NCBI RefSeq assembly: GCF_003013715.1
Contig: NC_072815.1
Span: 744,001-808,000, forward strand
DNA from: Candidozyma auris
Lineage: Eukaryota; Ascomycota; Pichiomycetes; Serinales; Metschnikowiaceae
DNA: 64,000 nt
Reading direction: 5' to 3'
Part shown: one piece after another, positions 1 through 9,351 of the stretch
Layout: the number at the start of each line of letters is the position of its first letter
How positions within the stretch are numbered: position 1 is the first letter of the stretch
Position numbers and translations under genes: made by a program
Notes under the pieces: generated by a model
The model's input: the letters and a program-made list of their open reading frames with translations, nothing else
Told to the model about the DNA's origin: nothing
The model's database searches: none

Positions 1-1
1 A

Positions 2-94
2 TTTGAAATTGTCGATATCAACACCTTGACTTCTGAGTATCTAGGTTGGCTACAGGAGTTGGAAGATGAATTGCCAACCTCAATCGATGTTTAA
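2..94 (+). CDS. C-terminal end of an unidentified protein (partial)
   Basis: The frame is open from the first bases of the window to a TAA at 92-94 and gives about 30 residues ending ELPTSIDV. The piece is too short and too undistinctive for me to assign a family. It ends only four bases before the stop codon of the convergent TAP42 gene. That tight tail-to-tail packing is common in this window, which is why I treat it as a real gene end rather than a chance frame. Confidence 0.5.
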   Translation, partial: FEIVDINTLTSEYLGWLQELEDELPTSIDV

Positions 95-98
95 GAGA

Positions 99-1181
99 TC
101 ATCCTATATTCGCCTTCATATTACCGCTACCTTTTGGATGATCGTCCTTCCAATCGTCCCAATTGCGTGCATACAATTCTTCATCACTATTTTCACTGTG
201 CTCGTCCTGCTCTTCCTTCGTATTTGTGGCATTTAACAACTTTCCGTGCATAAGTTCATACTCAAGATATTCGTCCACAGACATGCTTGGTAGTGTGTGG
301 CTGTATCCAAAGACTGCATTTCGTATATCAGCTTTGGTTTTTGTAATTGTGAACGGCTGCAAAATCTTTCCCCCGGGCCCTATCAAGTCATTAATTCGTT
401 TTTTCCCAGGTACCTCTTCGACACGCAAAGCCTGATCTTTCTTACTATGCATAGAAGGCGTGTAATTAGTTTGATCATGAGGTGGCATTTTTTCTAGCAT
501 GCCCATCTCCATATCAATCAGAAAAATGTTGTCTAGAGTATTTAAGACAAGAAGACGAATTTCATCAATGAAATACTCTCGTTTGATCTCTTCCACGTCA
601 CTGCCTCGTTTTGTAAAACTTTGGTCAAGGTAACGAAGTTTATCCTCCAATTCTTTTCTTCTCTTAAAATTTTTGATCTTTGCCTTCCTTCTCTCGTATG
701 GGTTCTTCATAACTGTTGAGAGGTTTACATCCAGCAGCGAGCCATCTTTAAGGAGTTTGAGTAGTTGAACATCTTCGGAGTTCAAAACTGACCCAAAGAA
801 AGCTAAAGTTTCCAAAAACTGAAGAAATCGCCTCCTTGCTTCGTGAAGACATTTCAATTTATACTGACGCCTAGCGTCATCATCGACTGCACGATTTAAC
901 TCCCCAAATTCTAGTCTCATGCTCACGCTCGCGATATAGTAATCTAAAGCTAGAAAGGGTATATATGAAGTAGATATTTCCTCGAAAGATTCATTGTCGC
1001 TGAAGAAGTCAAGACGCTCCACCATTGATTGGATCATGCTGAATTCCTTGTGAAGCGTACAGAGTGCATTTTGATGCTCATGTGCCTCTCTCGTTGATGA
1101 AGAGTAGGCATCCAACTCAGCAAATTTACGTTTCGCCTCTTTGAATAAGACGTTAATTGTGGGGATCAGCTCTGTCAGCAT
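99..1181 (-). CDS. TAP42: TAP42/alpha4 family regulator of PP2A-type phosphatases
   Basis: The 360-residue protein matches the TAP42/alpha4 family, which binds the catalytic subunits of PP2A and PP2A-like phosphatases (Pph21/22, Sit4) and links them to TORC1 nutrient signalling. Seen in the sequence: an all-helical N-terminal half and the basic family signature around residues 160-185 (ERRKAKIKNFKRRKELEDKL). A C-terminal segment near residue 275 (QPFTITK...) leads to the conserved LPSMSVDEYLEYEL motif, followed by an acidic tail. The length is close to the usual 350-370 residues. The ATG at 1181 is the natural start. It is transcribed away from TOA2, with which it shares a 576-bp upstream region. 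Confidence 0.93.
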   Translation of the reverse strand: MLTELIPTINVLFKEAKRKFAELDAYSSSTREAHEHQNALCTLHKEFSMIQSMVERLDFFSDNESFEEISTSYIPFLALDYYIASVSMRLEFGELNRAVDDDARRQYKLKCLHEARRRFLQFLETLAFFGSVLNSEDVQLLKLLKDGSLLDVNLSTVMKNPYERRKAKIKNFKRRKELEDKLRYLDQSFTKRGSDVEEIKREYFIDEIRLLVLNTLDNIFLIDMEMGMLEKMPPHDQTNYTPSMHSKKDQALRVEEVPGKKRINDLIGPGGKILQPFTITKTKADIRNAVFGYSHTLPSMSVDEYLEYELMHGKLLNATNTKEEQDEHSENSDEELYARNWDDWKDDHPKGSGNMKANIG

Positions 1182-1757
1182 TTAGATGTAAAATCTTCTC
1201 ATTCACACTTCAGCTCTGGTTTGTACAAATTAAGGACTGCTGAGAGGACTGTGCGCGCTGATGGGGTAGGCGGTCACTTCAGTAAGTGAATTCTGATCCT
1301 GTGGAAAGAGAATCTACCACGTCAATTCATGGTAAGTGAGAATAAATTTGATGGTGTTGGATTTATGAGAATAGCCCGAAAAGAATTTCTGTGATGAATC
1401 CTTAGTCGCCCCTGAGTCGATGGCTTTAACAATTGCTGTGCAATTCTGTTAGCAGAGAGTTTTTCCGTCTTATGTACAGTACTAATTGTACTTACGTGCT
1501 TACCCGGTCAAGTGAGACTTGCGTGTGCAACCCAAATGAGTATAAATATGAAGAGTTTTACTCAATTGATTAGTTAAGTTTAGCTTATATACTGTGATAG
1601 ATATTACATACGTTTGTGTGTGATTTAAGTACGTCGTACATTAGGAAATACTATCCTGTTCCCAGGACAGGCTCGAACAAATTCATCAGATGTAAACATC
1701 CGTACACCAAAATATGATCTTCATGAGACACAACGCACTATCTTGTCCTCACTAATC
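1182..1757. promoter_or_regulatory. Divergent TAP42/TOA2 promoter region
   Basis: A gene-free stretch of 576 bases between two start codons. A TATAAATA element lies at 1541-1548, about 210 bases before the TOA2 ATG. I see no other feature in it and no open frame worth reporting. Confidence 0.5.
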
Positions 1758-2123
1758 ATGAGTGCTCCAGCGTATTATGAACTTTACAGAAGAAGCACTA
1801 TCGGAACTGCTCTTCTTGATGCTTTAGACATATTGGTGATTGACGGAAAAATTGAACCGCAATTAGCGAACAGCATTTTGAATAATTTCGACAGAATCAT
1901 ATCCGAGAATTTGAAGGCAGAACGGGGATACTGTAAATCCAAATTAACTTTCAAGGGCGATTTGCACACTTACAGATTTTGTGATGACGTATGGACGTTT
2001 ATCATCAAGAATGTGCAAATTAAAATGACAGATGTTTCAAATAATGATGGTAATGATAGCGACCTTTCCATTGAGAAGTTCAAAATTGTTGCTTGCAATT
2101 CAAGAAAAGCTGGTGAGCCTTGA
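1758..2123 (+). CDS. TOA2: TFIIA small (gamma) subunit
   Basis: The 121-residue protein is the small subunit of the general transcription factor TFIIA, which stabilises TBP on the TATA box together with Toa1. The family opening is unmistakable: the first residues read MSAPAYYELYRRSTIGTALLDALD, shown here only in part, and the N-terminal four-helix region is followed by the beta-barrel part (LTFKGDLHTYRFCDDVWTF). The frame is open five codons further upstream but only through a TTG, so I place the start at the ATG at 1758, where the family starts. The C-terminus carries a short non-conserved tail. It acts in the nucleus. Confidence 0.95.
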   Translation: MSAPAYYELYRRSTIGTALLDALDILVIDGKIEPQLANSILNNFDRIISENLKAERGYCKSKLTFKGDLHTYRFCDDVWTFIIKNVQIKMTDVSNNDGNDSDLSIEKFKIVACNSRKAGEP

Positions 2124-2964
2124 AGGTTTCATGGTCTTCTTAACTTAGATTCTTGCATTTGTCTTATGAGGTTTTAGCAACACCTGCGAGTTGTTAAGTG
2201 TCTACCCTTGTTTGCATTCTTTTACCCAGTAAAAAGGACATTGTGCTCGTTGAGCTTGTAATACTTTTTTACAAAAACTGCTTTGTCCCGTATATACATA
2301 GCCCGATAGCATGTTTTGTGGCCAGCTCTGAATCTGACATGAGCTCAATCCGTTTGCTACCGAGGTCTATTGGCAAATATAATGCGTAACTACCTTTATG
2401 GTCGTAAAGCAGTTGAATATCTAACGTCGGTCTTTGATTCTTAATTGAACCCCTGCTTTTCCGCCCGAATAGTATCATGCTATGGATAACAAATTTAAGT
2501 ATTCATGCCCTGCTCAGCTGATGAGGGAGACCTGGTTGTACAGACGGGCCCTGCTTCTCTGGGGTTTGGATGAGACTTTTGTATACCTCATGTCTTACAA
2601 TCGCTTTCTTAAACCAAAAGTATTCGCTATTTGTCTCATTAACCTGACAAATTTTCATGTACAGATGGCAGGCGAAAGAGCACCTCGACTTTATCGGATC
2701 CAGGCATTACACAATAGTAGAATAAACCGATTTGACTCCAGTCGTTCGAAGCATCATAAGCACGTCAATGTTGTGCAGGGTTGATTTTAATGTGCTTTTA
2801 CAGGACGTTTACTACAGATTTAAACATAGAACTATCTGAAAACAAATCATAAACAACATATGAGCGCTATAAATTCAAAAAAAATAGAAGCAAAACAATA
2901 CTAAAATTTGTACAATATGATACACATTTCATTCAAGCTCAGCTGACTGTTCAGCGAATACCGT
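2124..2964. other. Intergenic region between convergent TOA2 and NHP6
   Basis: An 841-base stretch between two 3' ends. It contains an ATG-started frame of 100 codons at 2482-2784 on the + strand with no recognisable domain. I see no RNA gene and no repeat. This is a long interval for a convergent pair in this compact window, so a short unrecognised gene is possible but unsupported. Confidence 0.4.
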
Positions 2965-3495
2965 TTATTGCCTCTTCGCATATTCAGCCTTCTCTTTCTC
3001 GTATCTCTTCTTGTCAGCTGCAGCTTTACTTTCATAAGGCTCCTTATCAGTGGGTGACATGGCCTTCCATTTGTCACCCAACATTTTACCGACTTGACCG
3101 AAAGTGATACCAGGGTTTTCAGCCCTCACAATGTCTCTGTTCTCGTTGGCAAAGAACATGTACGCTGATAATGATCTCTTTGGAGCGTTTGGGTCCTTCT
3201 TCTTCCTAGAAGACTTTTTCTTCTCTGTAGACACTGTTTGTTAGTATATTTTAATGAGCGCTATATCAAATTCATAAGGTTGTACAGCTTTCACATCAAT
3301 TGAACAATGTCCTCATTTTCAATGCATCCCAGTCACAAAAGTAACGAGGAACACATACGTCTCGGAACGAAGTGTCAAGAAATAGCTAACGTAATTCAGT
3401 CAGCTTAGCATTCAAGAATTGATCTAGCTATGGAAATATTGTTGACTGAAACAACCAAGTCGCGTTGCGCGCCCAAGCATTATTAGTTACATACT
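2965..3495 (-). CDS. NHP6: HMG-box chromatin protein NHP6 (two exons, intron splits the ATG)
   Basis: The 89-residue protein is a single-HMG-box, non-sequence-specific DNA-bending protein. It has a basic N-terminal arm ([10 protein letters not shown]) and the box core ([25 protein letters not shown]). It works with FACT, Pol III genes and nucleosome remodelling. The main exon (2965-3233) has no ATG of its own: its first codon position reads GTG and is preceded by TACTAAC-AAACAG. Upstream, GTATGT starts at 3494 directly after an A at 3495, in the A-rich context AACAAA. Joining that A to the TG at 3233 creates the ATG and gives an N-terminus (M-S-T-E-K-K-K) of the right family length. The splice is inferred from sequence signals but fits exactly. 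Confidence 0.9.
3234..3494 (-). other. NHP6 intron
   Basis: A 261-nt intron with 5' site GTATGT at 3494-3489, branch-point box TACTAAC at 3246-3240 and 3' site CAG ending at 3234. Only six nucleotides (AAACAG) separate the branch box from the exon. It interrupts the gene after the first base of the start codon. Confidence 0.85.
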
Positions 3496-4029
3496 TTGTT
3501 AATATGTGTGTTTAGTATGAGAAGAAATTTGGGAGGACTTTTTTCTACGTGGGAGCAATATTAACCCCCTATATATGAGAGCGTCTTTAAGGCGCGAATA
3601 GAGTGACCAATATTGCGCGGAAGTGGCGTATATATGAGCACGAATTTTAGAAGACAATGTGCAATCTTCAATGATTAGTAGCACTCAAGCACTACTTTCA
3701 ACTCTGTCCTTTGTATTCGATTCATTAAAGAATCTATATGTATAAGAGATAACGAACTCAGAGAAATGTACAATTATACAATCGGATTTCGTTGAAACGA
3801 CCTACGGTTCCGTCCAACGCGTATATGAGGACCCTTCTTTTTCTGCACTATCGAAAACAAATCGCACCGTTTGGGAAGCAATAGGCAGACTGCGAACACA
3901 AGCCATAAGCTGATGAGACGCCACGTATCAGTCACCCACCTCGTGTCTACAATGTTAAAATCTCTCAATTAGGGAACAAACAACATACGTTAAAACACTC
4001 TTTTCTTGATACCTTTCTTCGAGAGTGGT
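3496..4029. promoter_or_regulatory. NHP6 upstream region with repeated TATATGAG
   Basis: A gene-free 534-base region upstream of NHP6 and downstream of DEF1. The octamer TATATGAG occurs at 3572-3579, 3631-3638 and 3822-3829; read on the NHP6 strand it is CTCATATA. The first two lie about 80 and 140 bases from the NHP6 start and may include TATA elements. No further gene seen. Confidence 0.4.
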
Positions 4030-6189
4030 CTAGTACCATGAACGATACTGATTGCTGTCCTGATAATTTCCGTACTGATGGTACTGTTGATAATTCGCGA
4101 ATTGTGGCATTTGCTGGGGGTAGCCAGGAACAACGTTAGGCACAGGTCCTGTTTGTGAGTTGGAAATCTGCGGTCTCTGCTGACCCTGCTGTTGTTGATT
4201 TTGTTGTTGCTGGTGTTGTTGCTGACCTTGCTGATTTTGTTGTTGTTGACCTGCTTGTTCCTGTTTGTCATTCAGGCCACCAAATTGTACAGAGCTCAGT
4301 GGAAATGGCTGAGTTGCTGGATACCCCGTGAATGGGTATCCGCCACGGGCATTAAATTGATTTGGAGCTGCATAATACTGTCCATAGTACTGATTGACTG
4401 ACTGTGCATTTTGCGAATCTTGTGAAGGCGCTTCGCCGTCGCCAGCACTTGTGTTATTACCGCCACTGTTATCACTCATATGAGGCTGCATTCCATATCC
4501 ACCACCTGTAGCTCCAATATTGGCGCCATTTCCATAGAACGGGGTATTGTAATAGTAATTGTAATAGTTTGGGAAGCCAAAGGGCGCTGATCCGGGGATT
4601 TGTTGTGCTTGTTGAGATAAATTTTGTTGTGCAATGGTAGATCCTTGAATTAGAGGAGACAGCCCAAAATCAGCATTGCTACCTCCATGTGACCCACTCT
4701 TGCCGTGAACTGAAGCATTCATAGTGTTATGATAGTAAGCCGGAGAAATTGATCCAACACCTGCCTGTGCAAATGCAGCGGAGTAATCGTAGCCAGGATA
4801 TGCAAACTGACCGGGAATATTACCCGCAGCAGCCTGTTGAGGATACTGCTGTTGCATTTGCTGATACTGCGATTGAAATTCCTGGCCCTGCGGAGCATTC
4901 TTCTGTTGCTGGTGGTGTTGCTGCTGCGGGTAATTTTGCTGACCTTGCCCAGAATGATGTTGCTCATGTTGTCCTTGCAGTTGTTGAGCTTGCGATATTT
5001 GGTCTACCAGCTGCGTCGGCTTTGACTGCTGCACCTGTTGGGCGTGTTGATTTTGGATTTGTGTATACTGATTGATCGTTTCGGAACCTCTAACAGAGTC
5101 TTGAGGATCATGGTACATTTGCTCATCGACCGCCTGTTGTGGTTTGATTGATTCAGATGCCAAACTGTTCAGGGCCGTGTTCTCTTCACGCTCCACGTTC
5201 GCATCCTTTGATCCTAAAGTCAAGGAGCCAAAAGAAACACCAATGTTACTAACCTCTTGGGGCAAGATCACTTCTGACTCTTTTACAGTGGTGGTGCTAT
5301 CCTTGGTATGATAATCGCTCACATTAGGCTTTGTTATTGGCTCCAAAGTTGTTTCGTCGGATTTTGATGAGTCTGGTGCCTGCGCTTTTATCGGAAGAAC
5401 ATTACTCTTTTGATCCAGAACACTCTTAGGAGCAGAGGTCTCATACGAAACGTCTTTTCTTGGCTGTGGTTTTGACTTGGGTTTGATAGCAGAAGCCCAT
5501 GATGTCAGTGAGGTTGGTGTTTGTTCTTTTGTGTGCTCCTCGTTACTACCGGAGTCCGTATGCCTTTTTGAGTCAGCCTGGAAATCAGATTCGCGCTTCA
5601 GTGTATATTTTCTCTCCTGCGACTCTGTTTCACCAATCGCCTCGGTAACAGATGAAGGGGTTGTCCCTGACTTCGCTTTTGATTCCTTGCCAAGAGTTGC
5701 GGCCCAAGAATTCAGCTGGATCTTTTGAGCTCCCTCTGTATTATTGGATCTACTAGTAGACAATTTCCCACTTTCGATACTCAAAGACTTGCTGGCGGAA
5801 GAGGATGACGCAGAGTCTTTCCTTGGAGTGTGCGCCGCTTTCTTATCTCTCCTCTTATCAACCTTTACTTTGTCTTTTTTTTGCAGCTTGAAGCCTTGGT
5901 CGTGATTTTGTGAACTTGTCGTTGGAGTTACAGAATCGTGTGATTCCTCCCTTTTCTTGGGTTTCGTATCCTTTTTGATAGGTTCCCATTTCGCAACTTT
6001 ATTGTTCACAATTGAGTCGATTACGAACTCCACGTCGTTGTTGTGCTCGATTAATAGAGTAGCCAAGTCGTCAGTCTCCCAATCAGGGAACATTTCATTC
6101 AAGGTCTGTAAATCAGTTGATTTAGAAGCCACATTTGTGTGACCGCTGGCCCTCTTGGGGTGGTTCTTGTTTGCTTTTCGTTGTGACAT
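4030..6189 (-). CDS. DEF1: DEF1, RNA polymerase II degradation factor
   Basis: The 719-residue protein has the DEF1 plan. A short basic start leads to a CUE-like ubiquitin-binding helical domain at about residues 26-68 (LQTLNEMFPDWETDDLATLL). A long Lys/Ser-rich linker follows, and then a very Gln/Asn/Tyr-rich C-terminal half. Def1 promotes ubiquitylation and destruction of stalled Rpb1, and in other yeasts it is proteolytically processed to enter the nucleus. Codons for Gln in the C-terminal half form imperfect CAA/CAG tracts (about 4140-5060). The frame is open seven codons upstream of the ATG at 6189 only through a GTG, so I use the ATG (MSQRKANK). Confidence 0.9.
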   Translation of the reverse strand: MSQRKANKNHPKRASGHTNVASKSTDLQTLNEMFPDWETDDLATLLIEHNNDVEFVIDSIVNNKVAKWEPIKKDTKPKKREESHDSVTPTTSSQNHDQGFKLQKKDKVKVDKRRDKKAAHTPRKDSASSSSASKSLSIESGKLSTSRSNNTEGAQKIQLNSWAATLGKESKAKSGTTPSSVTEAIGETESQERKYTLKRESDFQADSKRHTDSGSNEEHTKEQTPTSLTSWASAIKPKSKPQPRKDVSYETSAPKSVLDQKSNVLPIKAQAPDSSKSDETTLEPITKPNVSDYHTKDSTTTVKESEVILPQEVSNIGVSFGSLTLGSKDANVEREENTALNSLASESIKPQQAVDEQMYHDPQDSVRGSETINQYTQIQNQHAQQVQQSKPTQLVDQISQAQQLQGQHEQHHSGQGQQNYPQQQHHQQQKNAPQGQEFQSQYQQMQQQYPQQAAAGNIPGQFAYPGYDYSAAFAQAGVGSISPAYYHNTMNASVHGKSGSHGGSNADFGLSPLIQGSTIAQQNLSQQAQQIPGSAPFGFPNYYNYYYNTPFYGNGANIGATGGGYGMQPHMSDNSGGNNTSAGDGEAPSQDSQNAQSVNQYYGQYYAAPNQFNARGGYPFTGYPATQPFPLSSVQFGGLNDKQEQAGQQQQNQQGQQQHQQQQNQQQQGQQRPQISNSQTGPVPNVVPGYPQQMPQFANYQQYHQYGNYQDSNQYRSWY

Positions 6190-6557
6190 ATTTATCTTGA
6201 AATCTCGCACCTAACTCTAAATCAAAATCAAGGAAGTATGTTGTGCTGACACTATTATGCAATCTTGGAGTTGATCAAATGACAGAAAGAGAAGCTTGTG
6301 GATTCGCTTTCGAAGACAAGACAAAAACTTTCGCTTTATCGATCGATACGTGAAACAGTTATGAGGTCGCAATTATACCAATTTGGGGGGGTCAGATCTC
6401 AAAATGTACCCTAGGTGCTTAGAGTCCCTTTTTTTTTTTTTTTTTCAGTGACCAGAAGACGCTGTGAGTTGTCGACTTCATGGTGAATACACGACGTCTA
6501 CGCTTGAATTGTATCACGTGATTATTCTAAAGCTGTGTATGCGATTTACCGTTTGGT
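6190..6557. other. DEF1 upstream / PBY1 downstream region with T18 tract
   Basis: A 368-base gene-free stretch. A run of 18 T lies at 6429-6446, a typical poly(dA:dT) promoter or terminator tract. Nothing else seen. Confidence 0.5.
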
Positions 6558-8618
6558 TTAAATTAACCGGTGTAAGGAAAAGATCTCTTTGTTATCGCAA
6601 CTTAAGTTGAAAAACTTGTTGGCGATCACAGAAGCTGTCGACACAATTAAAGTGGATATAACTTCCTTTAAATCGTCCCCAGTTTGCTTGAAGTCGGGGT
6701 AAGCGTTAACTTCCAAAAGTTTGACTGACAAATCACTGAGGACCAAGAAGTCCAAACCATAGAATTCTATACCATTTGGTAATGGTTGAAAATTTATTTT
6801 GTCAACACTTATAGCAGCCGTAAATAAGTCTCGCACAATACCCTTGACTGACTCAAAAATCAGTTTCTTTTCCGCTTCTTTCAATTCTAATAAATCCCAA
6901 AATGAAAGCACAAGCGGATGTTTGCCTTCCTGTAGACATGTGTTTGTTAAATGTGCACTCAAATCATCCACCTCATTCATTTCAGAAAATCTAGCATATG
7001 ATTTGGCAGCAAATAGAGCCAAAAAATTTTCATATAGGTAGACATTGATATTGCCCAAGGCAACAACATAAACTCTGAGATGGAATTTACGCTTGTTGTA
7101 TACTTGCAAGAGCAAGGGATTATCTTCATACTCCTGAACAACAAAGTGGCGAAGCTGAGAAACGATAATTCCGTCCTGCTCGTTGTCTGTATTCTCTTCG
7201 TAGGACTCGTCAAATGAGTTGAATATGCTTTGTAGATCATCCAAACTTTTAAATAGGCGAATACCTTGACCTTTGTCAGCCATGCTGGGTTTTAATATCC
7301 AGATTCTGTCTCCTCGTTCGATTTCTTGTCTTAGTTCGTAGGCTTCATCTAAAGCATCGTCTAAAAATTCAGCATAATCTACCTCTAGCAGGTATGTGGC
7401 AGGTAGTGCATGGGCGAGTGAAGAGCCTCTGTTCTTCACAATGTACTGGTGAACTGTGTTAGCGAGATAATGCTTTCTGATAAGCGCTTTCCTGTAAATA
7501 TACGACGACACAAAATATTGTGTAGGATGGGTTTGTAGCAAATCAATATCAAGATCCTCATATTCACCATAATGAAATACCAACACGCTAGGGTCTGACT
7601 TTATTCCATTTAAGACTTCTTTTGTGAAACAAATCTCCAAGTTTTTCTCATGAAATGCCTTTTTCCAAATGTCGTAAAGATAATTATTTCTATCGATAGT
7701 CATTAAAAAAATATTCCTCTTAGACAACAGTGGTGGTTTTCCAACTTCGATTTCACCTGACAATGGAGACGTCACTTTAAAACATGCTTTCAAAGGCGTA
7801 ACACTAACTGCGTCTTCAAGCAAGACCCTGTTGTCGCTGTAGACCTGGCTCTCTAAACCTTCTTTCCACACCTTCTTGAAATCCGGCGACCATGAAAACT
7901 GACCATCACCCAAAGGCTCGTATATGGACTTCCAAGTGTTATTGAGAATAGGTGCGTACTTCACCTTGGTAGTCCCGCACTTGATGGAAGGAGTAAGGGG
8001 CACATTAATACTAAAGAGCTCGATCTCGTCATCTTGTTTTAATTTTTCGTAAAGGAGCTCCACTAATTTTACCGATAATTTTGCTGCTTCTCTGAGCTGC
8101 AAAAAATTTGTTTCCGCGGTTCTAAACTCATAGGATAAGGCGATGGACTTGACCCCATGTGTAACTGCTTCCATAGCAGCACCGACTGTCCCGCTTGCTA
8201 GTATGTAAAGATTACCCGCATTTTTACCAAAGTTAGGTCCGCTTATAACGATGTCGACTGGCTCATCATGGGACGACAAATGGTGTATGCCGATGTCGGC
8301 GCATGCGGCAGGGGTACTGTCAACAAGATGCCATTCTTGGTGGGTTTTGCGTAAATCATTTCTTCTTTGATTAAAGGGCCCCAAAAAATTGTTCACTGCA
8401 TCATTAGGCTCGTCGGTGCTTCCTTGTGTATAAATGTAAGTTGTGCTAATTATCTTTCCAGCAAAATGAGCTTTCCCTATCCAAGATCTCTGCTGATCGG
8501 GTATAACAATTGAAAGCTTCCAATCGGTGGCTCTATGAATTTCGTCAACAAAAAACTTCATATAAGGGCACGCTTGATTATCAGGCGGGCCGTCATCATT
8601 CGTTAGAAGGATGTGCAT
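6558..8618 (-). CDS. PBY1: PBY1-type SurE + tubulin-tyrosine-ligase-like fusion protein
   Basis: The 686-residue protein joins two enzymes. Residues about 1-330 are a SurE 5'-nucleotidase/phosphatase domain. It shows the N-terminal metal-binding LLTNDDG (residues 4-10), SGPNFGKNAGN (126-136) and SGTVGAAMEA (142-151). Residues about 350-675 are a TTL-like ATP-grasp domain, with ILKPSMADKGQGI, FHLRVYVVALG, HLTN and LEVNAYPDF motifs. The same order is known in the S. cerevisiae P-body-associated protein Pby1. The motifs of both domains look intact, so both may be active, but substrates are not known to me. The start is the ATG at 8618, directly before the SurE core. Confidence 0.9.
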   Translation of the reverse strand: MHILLTNDDGPPDNQACPYMKFFVDEIHRATDWKLSIVIPDQQRSWIGKAHFAGKIISTTYIYTQGSTDEPNDAVNNFLGPFNQRRNDLRKTHQEWHLVDSTPAACADIGIHHLSSHDEPVDIVISGPNFGKNAGNLYILASGTVGAAMEAVTHGVKSIALSYEFRTAETNFLQLREAAKLSVKLVELLYEKLKQDDEIELFSINVPLTPSIKCGTTKVKYAPILNNTWKSIYEPLGDGQFSWSPDFKKVWKEGLESQVYSDNRVLLEDAVSVTPLKACFKVTSPLSGEIEVGKPPLLSKRNIFLMTIDRNNYLYDIWKKAFHEKNLEICFTKEVLNGIKSDPSVLVFHYGEYEDLDIDLLQTHPTQYFVSSYIYRKALIRKHYLANTVHQYIVKNRGSSLAHALPATYLLEVDYAEFLDDALDEAYELRQEIERGDRIWILKPSMADKGQGIRLFKSLDDLQSIFNSFDESYEENTDNEQDGIIVSQLRHFVVQEYEDNPLLLQVYNKRKFHLRVYVVALGNINVYLYENFLALFAAKSYARFSEMNEVDDLSAHLTNTCLQEGKHPLVLSFWDLLELKEAEKKLIFESVKGIVRDLFTAAISVDKINFQPLPNGIEFYGLDFLVLSDLSVKLLEVNAYPDFKQTGDDLKEVISTLIVSTASVIANKFFNLSCDNKEIFSLHRLI

Positions 8619-8960
8619 TTCTATACGTAACAGGGATGAAATGCGATATTTTCGAATTGTAAAGGTTTCCCATCAGAAATTATGCAAATATGCAGCTTGA
8701 GCATACAGTCGAATAAAACAAAGAGCTCCTAAAAATCATGGAATCAATATTTGAAGTTAACTACTGTCTGTTCGTGAAGAATTAGATCCTGTGTCACCAA
8801 GGCTTTTATTGCAATGGTGACCTTCGTTCTGTCTCCAAGTATCAATGCAAAATAGAACTGCTCCTTTGATTCATTTTTTTTTTCCCTGCGCACTTGCAAC
8901 TGATCTCAACTTTTCCTCAGTTAGTGTTTTCGAAAAGAGCTACACCATTCCTATCCGACG
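8619..8960. other. Divergent PBY1/TIM12 promoter region
   Basis: A 342-base gene-free stretch between divergent starts. It has a short T-rich run near 8874-8882. No other feature seen. Confidence 0.4.
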
Positions 8961-9314
8961 ATGTCGTTTTTTTTAGGAGATACGGCGCAATATACGCACG
9001 TTGGGGTTGACGAAGAGAAGATCAAGCTTGCAAAAATACAATTCGATGCTATAAGCACAACGTTTAACAAAGTCTTACAAGTGTGCCAAGGTAAATGCAT
9101 CGCTCATGAATACGGTGAAGGGGATTTGAATACGGGCGAAGCTTCATGCATTGATCGTTGTGTGGCCAAATTTGTTAAAGCGAATGCTATGATTGGTCAA
9201 GATGTCCAATCTTCCTTGATCCCGAACAGAATGCCTGAATACGATGTGGCCTTGAAGCAACTAAATAAGAACAGTTCAAACAACTACAACGTGCAAAGAT
9301 TGCGACAAATTTAG
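8961..9314 (+). CDS. TIM12: Small TIM chaperone, Tim12 type
   Basis: The 117-residue protein has the twin CX3C signature of small TIM proteins of the mitochondrial intermembrane space (CQGKC near residues 45-49 and CIDRC near 68-72), which form two disulphides. The start MSFFL, the QFDA-STFN segment, KCIxHE and the extended C-terminus after CIDRCVAKF fit Tim12 better than Tim9 or Tim10. Tim12 docks the Tim9-Tim10 chaperone onto Tim22 for insertion of carrier proteins into the inner membrane. It ends 38 bases from the convergent FBA1 stop. Tim10 is the main alternative. Confidence 0.85.
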   Translation: MSFFLGDTAQYTHVGVDEEKIKLAKIQFDAISTTFNKVLQVCQGKCIAHEYGEGDLNTGEASCIDRCVAKFVKANAMIGQDVQSSLIPNRMPEYDVALKQLNKNSSNNYNVQRLRQI

Positions 9315-9351
9315 AATCCTAATTATCAGCTATGTACCAAAAAGTGGTAAT

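Noticed and set aside
2482..2784. 100-codon ATG-started frame between TOA2 and NHP6
   Set aside because: No recognisable motif, no TATA or leader signal, composition not protein-like. Left as part of the intergenic description.
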